A DNA stretch of 64,000 nucleotides from DATCHW01 sp036508135. GTDB lineage: Bacteria > Bacteroidota > Ignavibacteria > Tepidaquicellales > Tepidaquicellaceae. The notes beneath the pieces were generated by a model that did not search any database, was not told the DNA's origin, and worked only from the letters and a program-made list of their open reading frames with translations. Within the stretch, counting starts at the first letter, position 1; every line of letters begins with the position of its first letter. The DNA is taken from assembly GCA_036508135.1 (NCBI GenBank), contig DATCHW010000308.1, forward strand, positions 80,093 to 144,092, in the 5' to 3' direction. Shown one piece after another: positions 57,963-64,000 of the stretch. The position numbers were made by a program, and so were the translations under genes.

Positions 57963-58670
57963 TTATGATTTCTTTTTACGAGATAGAGGAGCTTTTATGT
58001 AAAACCATCTGAAGACCCAAAGGTTTTCGAATCTATTTTCGTTGCCGTATAGAAGTCTTTTGATGTTAGAACGATGATTATATATTAGCAATATAGATAC
58101 GGCTATACTGAAAAAGATAAGTGTTTTATAACCATATATTTCGACATCGAAAATGTTCTCCCTTATAAACATTGCAATCGGAAATATAAAAGATGCAACA
58201 ACCGAGCCGAGGGATACATAACCTGAAAAGAGCAATATTATAACAAAAAATCCGCAACTAATAGAAACGTCTACAGGTGATAGAGATATGAGCATACCAA
58301 GAGCAGTATTGATGCCTTTACCTCCTTTAAAACCTACAAACGCTGAGAATGTGTGTCCTAAAACAGCGCTTACACCTGCTATAATTTTCAGGACGGTAAT
58401 ATCTTCGAAAGGAGTGATATTTCTAAAAGGAAGATTGTGATAAAAGAATGTTGATACAGACATTACAACTATTAATCCTTTTGCAATATCAAGAATCTGC
58501 ACCAGCATTCCAAGCGGGATACCCATAACTCTGAATGCATTAGTAGAACCTAAATTTCCGCTGCCATATTCCCTGATATCGATATCTTTGAACAGTTTGC
58601 CAACTATGTATGCAAATGGTATTGAACCAATCAGGTAACTGACTATTATTAAAAGAATTAATGAAAGCAT
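57963..58670 (-). CDS. plsY: Glycerol-3-phosphate acyltransferase PlsY (copy 2)
   Basis: Membrane acyl-phosphate:glycerol-3-phosphate acyltransferase. Motifs IGSIPFAYIVGKL, YGSGNLGSTNAFRV and GHTFSAFVGFKGGKGINTALG. 235 residues. Coupled with gpsA, so it is the likely main PlsY; the copy at 9805 shares about the same motifs but differs in many positions. Confidence 0.92.
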   Translation of the reverse strand: MLSLILLIIVSYLIGSIPFAYIVGKLFKDIDIREYGSGNLGSTNAFRVMGIPLGMLVQILDIAKGLIVVMSVSTFFYHNLPFRNITPFEDITVLKIIAGVSAVLGHTFSAFVGFKGGKGINTALGMLISLSPVDVSISCGFFVIILLFSGYVSLGSVVASFIFPIAMFIRENIFDVEIYGYKTLIFFSIAVSILLIYNHRSNIKRLLYGNENRFENLWVFRWFYIKAPLSRKKKS

Positions 58671-58751
58671 TATAATCTACATATTATACTATAATCAACA
58701 AAAAATAAAATTAAATATCAAGTCAACTCATTTATATTCGAATTTACGGGA

Positions 58752-59669
58752 TTAATTGTGTTTTAATAAATCCTGTTTCGTTTTAATCAGGTTCGCTACG
58801 AAATTTTTATCTGATTTAAATATTTGTTTTATATCCGAGACCCTGATGAAGAAATAATCAGATTTCTCATCAGCAGGATAAAACTTTATTTCCGTAATTT
58901 TTCCCCAATCAATTTTAACAGTGTTCGAGGGTTTAAGGTCGTCGGATAAAACTGAATCGAGGAAAGTCTGCGTATTGAAATCGTTAAGAAGATTTAGTAT
59001 TCCATCAAACTGGAATGAATTTACAGAGTCTTTCTCAATAAAATATTTCCGGGTGGAATCCCTGACAACTTTAAAACTTTCTTTCGCAGAAATATATTCA
59101 ATTGAATTGACTAAATTTTTTGGAATAGAGATAATAGACTTAGTACGCCATTCATTACTTGTTTTATTGAAATTATTCAACAACAATCCGTCTGCAAGGT
59201 ATATATCGTCGTTTGCACCTTCTTTTTTCACAAATGACTGAGAAGGTCCTCTTCCAGAATTTCCAATAAGCATAGAGCCGGCAGAAACTCCGTTATGATA
59301 AACAGTGACTTTTATGGTATTAGTGTCATTGAAACCATAAAATACTTTATTCTCTGCATTGCTTGAAACAATCTGGTCAAGTTTATAATTTTTCAAATCT
59401 GAAATTAATGACTGAACAAAGCCCGGATGTACAGAGTAGTTAACAGGTTCCGACAATCTCCACTCAAATCCTGCTTTAACCAATATAGTTTTCTTTCCTG
59501 CTTTTTCGAGTTCAACTTTATCAACGGTTACTGAGTCGACAGTGAAAAATTGTTTTTCGATATTTTTACCGGAAGTTGTTTTTTCTCCGCGGTCAGATAT
59601 CAGAATCACTACAAGAATAAGAACAATAAAGATACCTGCGAGAATATATATTTTCTTTTTTGAATTCAT
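58752..59669 (-). CDS. DUF4340 protein
   Basis: 305 residues with one N-terminal membrane helix (YILAGIFIVLILVVILIS), then the DUF4340 pattern: VDSVTVDKVELEKAGKK, FEWRLSEPVNYSVHPGFVQS and DIYLADGLLLNNFNKTSNEW R. DUF4340 genes are regularly found beside GldG-type ABC genes; the protein is probably anchored in the inner membrane facing the periplasm. Function not established. It follows the GldG-like gene by 24 bases. Confidence 0.85.
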   Translation of the reverse strand: MNSKKKIYILAGIFIVLILVVILISDRGEKTTSGKNIEKQFFTVDSVTVDKVELEKAGKKTILVKAGFEWRLSEPVNYSVHPGFVQSLISDLKNYKLDQIVSSNAENKVFYGFNDTNTIKVTVYHNGVSAGSMLIGNSGRGPSQSFVKKEGANDDIYLADGLLLNNFNKTSNEWRTKSIISIPKNLVNSIEYISAKESFKVVRDSTRKYFIEKDSVNSFQFDGILNLLNDFNTQTFLDSVLSDDLKPSNTVKIDWGKITEIKFYPADEKSDYFFIRVSDIKQIFKSDKNFVANLIKTKQDLLKHN

Positions 59670-59693
59670 AATTAAAATATTTTATAAACTTTT

Positions 59694-61307
59694 TTAATTT
59701 GACGATAGTAGTTTTCTTCTTGTTTTTTTCTTATTCCACCTGTATAAGCCAACCAGAAGGACAAGAGCCGGAGGTACTATCAAATTAAAATACTTAAACA
59801 CTTTTTTTGTACTATCAGAGATATTTTCTATTTTAGATTCGGATGTTTCTTTGTTCCTTATTTGCGATAATCCCACATCATCCGCAAGGTACTCTACCAG
59901 ATCAAGGAAGAACACCAGATTTTCTTTTGGCGGTCTGTTTTCTTCCCACGCAAAATCACCGTCACCGATTGCAATCATTTTTGATTCTTTTGTAGATTCA
60001 TTAACCGGCGTAATATTCAGTACCGGTGCATCTTTTGAAGTATCCGAAGGAGGTGTTTTACCGGTGAAGAAGCTTTTGAATTTACCCTGATAAGTGGCAC
60101 CTACAACAAGATTTTTCAACGCAAACATTGTGTCCAATGCTTTGGGAGTCAGTCCTTTGAATCTTTCAAAATTAAGAATAAAAAATCCTTCATCTTTCCC
60201 GGATTTATCGGATGAAGTTAATAAAGGTTTTGCAACTAATTCCTTACCCTGTGCTGCACCGAGGTCAATTGAACTTACATAAGGAAGAACAACACTCGGA
60301 AGGTTATTAAAAGCAGCAATTTGATTATCAATATTAGTAATAACGGGGAAGAACTGATTATCAATCGGCACAGAAAAACCTTCAATTTGGGAAGGTTGTA
60401 ATATCTGTGCACAATTTAAATCCCTTACTAAATCATTATTTATTTTCACACCATAGGACAATAGCATATCATCAAGATTAGTTTGCACTAGTTCTCCGAG
60501 AATCATATTCTGCTGGACATTTGGAACAACCTTGTTCAACAGCCACGCTACATTTCCGCCTTTCATAATATACTGGTCAATGATAAATTTTTCATTTTCT
60601 GACAATCCCTGTTTAGGACCCATAATAATCAGGACCTTAATGGAATCAGGAATCGCCTGGTTACGGGATGCATTTATATTAGATACCTGATACGAATCAT
60701 TTAACAATTTATAAATGGTCTGCATTTTTGTTATGTCATATTCACCATGTCCTGCAAGAAATCCGATTTTTGTTCTCTGGTCAGTTGATATTTTTTTAAT
60801 TCTGGTGGATATTTCATACTCCATATTATCATTCGGCTGTAAGAACTGTGTTACTTCCTGTTTACCCTGATAGAGGTAAACCAAACCGATATATGCTTTT
60901 ATATATCCGGCTTTATCTTTTTCAATATTCTGTATAGAGACTGCGGGGATACCGAATTTATTTGCTTCTTTTTCGAGCGAAGTATCACCTTCGCCTGTAG
61001 GGTTATAAAATTCGTATGTAAGATTTCCCTTTGAATATGATTTATAATCCCCGAGTAAATCCATTACATTTCTTCTTACATTATTATAAGGTGCAGGAAG
61101 ATTATCGCTGATGAAAGCTTTTATTACAATCTTATCATTCAGGTTACCGACTAATGTTTTACTAACGGGAGAAAGCGTAAATGTTTTATTTTTTGAAATA
61201 TCAAATCTCGTGAAATATTTCACTGAAATAATGTTCAGTACAATAATGATTCCGATAATTATTGCAATTCTGATTATTGTTTCTCTTTTTATATCTTTTT
61301 TATCCAT
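59694..61307 (-). CDS. gldG: GldG-like ABC transporter accessory/permease protein
   Basis: 537 residues: one N-terminal helix (IAIIIGIIIVLNIISVKYF), the GldG/ABC-type substrate domain (TLSPVSKTLVGNLNDKIVIK, IGFLAGHGEYDI, NVAWLLNKV) and a C-terminal helix (FNLIVPPALVLLVGLYRW). It belongs to the Gldg superfamily of unusual ABC components linked to gliding in Flavobacterium. The gene symbol is by homology; the presence of a gliding machine here is not shown. Confidence 0.82.
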   Translation of the reverse strand: MDKKDIKRETIIRIAIIIGIIIVLNIISVKYFTRFDISKNKTFTLSPVSKTLVGNLNDKIVIKAFISDNLPAPYNNVRRNVMDLLGDYKSYSKGNLTYEFYNPTGEGDTSLEKEANKFGIPAVSIQNIEKDKAGYIKAYIGLVYLYQGKQEVTQFLQPNDNMEYEISTRIKKISTDQRTKIGFLAGHGEYDITKMQTIYKLLNDSYQVSNINASRNQAIPDSIKVLIIMGPKQGLSENEKFIIDQYIMKGGNVAWLLNKVVPNVQQNMILGELVQTNLDDMLLSYGVKINNDLVRDLNCAQILQPSQIEGFSVPIDNQFFPVITNIDNQIAAFNNLPSVVLPYVSSIDLGAAQGKELVAKPLLTSSDKSGKDEGFFILNFERFKGLTPKALDTMFALKNLVVGATYQGKFKSFFTGKTPPSDTSKDAPVLNITPVNESTKESKMIAIGDGDFAWEENRPPKENLVFFLDLVEYLADDVGLSQIRNKETSESKIENISDSTKKVFKYFNLIVPPALVLLVGLYRWNKKKTRRKLLSSN

Positions 61308-61342
61308 TTAAAAACCTATTAAATTTTTTTGATTTAAAATAT

Positions 61343-62062
61343 TTACCACTTACGGCGTTCGAGAGAAGTTTTCGTAAGAAGCAGCATAATATAAATTCCA
61401 CTTATAAAATATACCAGATCCCTCGTATCAATTACTCCTTTTGCAATATTTAAATAATGATAATCCGAACTAAGATATTCAATAGTTGACACTAACGGCG
61501 AAGGTATAAATACTAAAATTTTATTGAACAAAAATAAAATCAGTATTATAAGAAAACTTATGATGAAAGCAATCACCTGATTTTCCGTCAATGAGGAAAT
61601 AAATATACCTATACTAATATAAAGTGCGCTAATAAATATCAAGCCAAGATATGCGCCAAAAATTGAACCTAAATCAATACTGCCCAATCCAAATATTTTG
61701 AATGAAATTACATATACGAGAGTGGGAATAAACGTGAAAACCACCAGCAGAAGTGCCGATAGAAATTTTCCTACCACTATATCAAAATCCTTTAAAGGTT
61801 TTGTGAGGAGAAGTTCTAACGTTCCTGATTTTTTCTCTTCTGAAAAAGTTCTCATAGATATTGCCGCAGCAAATATCAGTAGAACGAGATGAATTATAAT
61901 ATTTTCCGTGATTCCCCTCATCGATACAAGTCCCGTCGGAAAGATAGTAGTAGTAAAAAACCATCCCGTAACAACGAGAAAAAGCAGAATAATTATGTAT
62001 GCAATCGGAGAATTAAAGGATGATCTTAATTCTTTTTTGGTTACAGCTAAAATTTTATCCAT
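61343..62062 (-). CDS. gldF: GldF-like ABC-2 permease
   Basis: 239 residues, six membrane helices, start MDKILAVTKKELRSSFNSPI AYI and the RTFSEEKKSGTLELLLTKPL motif of ABC-2 permeases such as GldF and NosY. It lies 5 bases after the ATPase gene. Partner of the flanking ATPase and GldG-like protein. Confidence 0.88.
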   Translation of the reverse strand: MDKILAVTKKELRSSFNSPIAYIIILLFLVVTGWFFTTTIFPTGLVSMRGITENIIIHLVLLIFAAAISMRTFSEEKKSGTLELLLTKPLKDFDIVVGKFLSALLLVVFTFIPTLVYVISFKIFGLGSIDLGSIFGAYLGLIFISALYISIGIFISSLTENQVIAFIISFLIILILFLFNKILVFIPSPLVSTIEYLSSDYHYLNIAKGVIDTRDLVYFISGIYIMLLLTKTSLERRKW

Positions 62063-62067
62063 AAAAG

Positions 62068-63012
62068 TTATTGTTTCCTGGTTAAATTTCTAAATATGTC
62101 TTCTAACGAAGTTTCTTCCTGGTGAAGTTCAAGCATAACTAAATTCATAGACATTACTTTCCTTGCAATATCTTCTCTCAGATCGGTATCTTTAGATGTT
62201 AAAATATCAACTTTCCAAACATCATCTTCCTGATCTACTTTTACTTTATCGACATTATTGATTGATTCAAGTTCTGAGACTAATTTTTCTTTGCCGATAG
62301 CCGGATTCCTTTTAATAACAACCTTAACATTAAACTGAGTTTTGAATTTGCTTTTAAGATCTTCGGAGGTATTATCCGCTACAATTTCACCATTATTTAT
62401 AATTATAATTCTGTCGCATAAAACCTGAACTTCCTGCAGGATATGCGTGGAGAGCATAACAGTTTTGTGTTTTCCAAGATCTTTTATAAGTTTTCTGATT
62501 TCCGCTATCTGGTTTGGATCCAAGCCTGATGTAGGTTCATCAAGTAATAGGAGTTCAGGGTTATGAATCATCGCCTGAGCTAATCCCACACGCTGTTTAA
62601 ATCCTTTTGACAGTTCACCGATATCCTTATGTTTAACCTCTATCAAACCGCAGACTTTCACCATTTTTTTTACTGCATCTTTAATTTCCGTTTTGGGAAT
62701 GCTTTGGAGTTCAGCGGCATACTCAAGATATTCAAGAACATTCATATCCGAATACAGTGGATTTTGTTCCGGTAGGTAGCCAATTTTTTTTCGCACCTCG
62801 AGCGATTTTTCCGAAATATCGAGATCATCTACGAACACTTTTCCTGATGAAGGGCTAAGGTATGTAGTTATCATTTTAAGGGTGGTTGATTTACCTGCTC
62901 CGTTCGGACCAAGGAACCCTACTATTTCACCCGTATTTATTTCAAATGATATATCTTTTACAGCCGCCTGGGAACCGTAATACTTTGTTAAATTTTCTAC
63001 TTTTATTGACAT
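62068..63012 (-). CDS. gldA: ABC transporter ATP-binding protein, GldA-like
   Basis: Walker A GPNGAGKS near 35-42, Q-loop YLPEQNPLY, signature LSKGFKQR, Walker B LLLLDEPTSGLDP and H-loop STHILQE. The extra C-terminal 90 residues match the GldA/CcmA type. 314 residues. First gene of the GldA-F-G-DUF4340 cluster. Confidence 0.9.
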   Translation of the reverse strand: MSIKVENLTKYYGSQAAVKDISFEINTGEIVGFLGPNGAGKSTTLKMITTYLSPSSGKVFVDDLDISEKSLEVRKKIGYLPEQNPLYSDMNVLEYLEYAAELQSIPKTEIKDAVKKMVKVCGLIEVKHKDIGELSKGFKQRVGLAQAMIHNPELLLLDEPTSGLDPNQIAEIRKLIKDLGKHKTVMLSTHILQEVQVLCDRIIIINNGEIVADNTSEDLKSKFKTQFNVKVVIKRNPAIGKEKLVSELESINNVDKVKVDQEDDVWKVDILTSKDTDLREDIARKVMSMNLVMLELHQEETSLEDIFRNLTRKQ

Positions 63013-63453
63013 ATTTTTTCAAAATTAATATGTAAGATATATTTAATAAAATAAATTTTCAAACCAAATTTTTAGTAAAAATTGAAAAATTAAAAGTCAA
63101 AATTAAAAATTTAATTTAAAATTTAAAAGTGGGAAGAAAATTTATTATTTGGTTAGTGAGTAAATCATTCCTCTTCCTTGAATAGAAAATTCCCCCTTAC
63201 TAAAGGGGGAACAAAAGGGGGTTGTAAAAATAAAATTACTCGTAGAAGAAAATCTAAACACCCCCTACCAATTCAAGGGGAGGGGTTTGGGGTGGGGTGG
63301 AAAGTTTTGAAAATCTATTTTTAATATATCATTACAACAAAAATAATGATGATTCACACCTCACCCTCAGTCCCTCTCCTTGAATGGAGAGGGAGTTTCC
63401 GTGCCACTTACTACTGGTTCCCAATCCCCCGATTGGGACCCTCTTTTTCAAAA
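63013..63453. repeat. Gap with three palindromic repeat elements
   Basis: No gene. CCCCCTTACTAAAGGGGG (about 63190), CACCCCCTACCAATTCAAGG then GGAGGGG (about 63260), and CCCTCTCCTTGAATGGAGAG (about 63372). These share the family seen at 51260. AT-rich otherwise. Confidence 0.7.
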
Positions 63454-64000
63454 TTATTTAAGTAACATCATCTTCTTCGAATCAATAAATTTTTCCTTTG
63501 TTGACTGACCTGTGATTTCTATTCTGTAAAAATATATCCCGCTTGGCAAGTTTGTTCCGTCAAAATCAAGTATATATCTACCTTTTCCCCATCTTCCGTT
63601 TACCAGTTCTTTTATTGTTCTTCCGGTTATATCATATACTTTCAGAACGATATATCCTGATTCATTCAGTTCAAACGGAATATTTGTAGAAGGGTTAAAA
63701 GGATTGGGATAATTCTGTCCAAGTGTATATCCCGATGGAACAAAGTTCTCAACTAATTTCATTCCTGTGAAAAAAGTGGTATCATTTCCACCAACTAATG
63801 TATGAACACCACTGGTTATTGGTCTATAAGACCATCCTATATGTTTATTTAAAAAATCTATATAAGCATATGCCATAAGTTTTATTGAAGTATCTGCCAT
63901 TTGATATCCCCAAATATTTCCTCCATTCGTCGTCTTAAACATTATTCCATACTCGAATCCATTTATAATTTTAGTACTTCCACACATCCACAAAGAATCT
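63454..64000 (-). CDS. T9SS cargo protein, 3' part
   Basis: The frame is open to the window edge (reading DSLWMCGSTK at the boundary), so the gene starts beyond 64000. The first residues, GIMFKTTNGGNIWGYQM, are a BNR/Ycf48-like repeat. The last 80 form a type IX sorting domain: LGQNYPNPFNPSTNIPFEL, YDITGRTIKELV, LPSGIYFYRIEITGQ, ending MMLLK. Secreted or cell-surface. Confidence 0.82.
   Translation of the reverse strand, partial: DSLWMCGSTKIINGFEYGIMFKTTNGGNIWGYQMADTSIKLMAYAYIDFLNKHIGWSYRPITSGVHTLVGGNDTTFFTGMKLVENFVPSGYTLGQNYPNPFNPSTNIPFELNESGYIVLKVYDITGRTIKELVNGRWGKGRYILDFDGTNLPSGIYFYRIEITGQSTKEKFIDSKKMMLLK

Noticed and set aside
61343..63012. Evidence of a complete gliding-motility system
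   Set aside because: Only GldA/F/G-like ABC components are present; SprA, GldK-N or SprB are not in the window, and such ABC genes also occur in non-gliding species.

Overview
The window looks like a chromosomal segment from a member of the Ignavibacteria (Bacteroidota/Chlorobiota lineage). It is AT-rich. It encodes two proteins with C-terminal type IX secretion sorting domains (YPNPFNP-type), the tail of a PorV/PorQ-like outer-membrane protein, a GldA/GldF/GldG-like ABC system, a RpoZ of the Bacteroidota/Ignavibacteria style, and many short palindromic intergenic repeats. The lineage is an inference from these traits; the 16S gene present here would settle it.

Layout. 1-18.9 kb is mostly minus-strand housekeeping: glyoxylate/hydroxypyruvate reductase and glycerate kinase, a full-length transketolase, a secreted oligoendopeptidase F, an SDR, a lone N-terminal transketolase subunit, PlsY, a DUF1460 amidase-like protein, then dnaB, family 4 UDG, coaBC, rpoZ, gmk, yicC, a LOG protein, a second SDR with no ordinary start codon, and tRNA-Arg. 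19.0-21.5 kb is a repeat-rich stretch with one HTH gene.

21.5-35.0 kb is the most interesting part, a defence island on one strand. A type I restriction-modification operon (hsdM ... hsdS ... hsdR) is interleaved with, in transcription order, a Fic protein, a graveyard of ORF6N and DUF1016 fragments, a truncated ORF6N protein, a DUF3883 (PD-(D/E)XK-like) protein, an OLD-like AAA ATPase, a duplicated hsdS tail, a STAND-type NTPase with two transmembrane helices, and, after hsdR, a HEPN-domain protein. Spacing is tight enough for one transcript. The STAND-TM protein, the ATPase and the HEPN protein are good candidates for an abortive-infection layer coupled to restriction.

35.3-51.5 kb carries a T9SS-exported BNR-like protein with a partially duplicated 5' end, then a plus-strand glycan-use locus: an FGHS-family sugar transporter, GIY-YIG protein, ROK sugar kinase, DUF1003 protein, GH20 hexosaminidase, a putative outer-membrane protein, GH2 beta-mannosidase and GH92 alpha-mannosidase. 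Together these fit trimming of N-glycan-like material (GlcNAc and mannose) followed by uptake and phosphorylation. Genes are separated by several families of short repeats.

51.6-56.7 kb is a complete minus-strand rRNA operon (16S, tRNA-Ile, tRNA-Ala, 23S, 5S, terminator). 56.9-63.0 kb holds gpsA and a second plsY, then the DUF4340/GldG/GldF/GldA-like ABC cluster. The window ends in the 3' part of another T9SS cargo gene.
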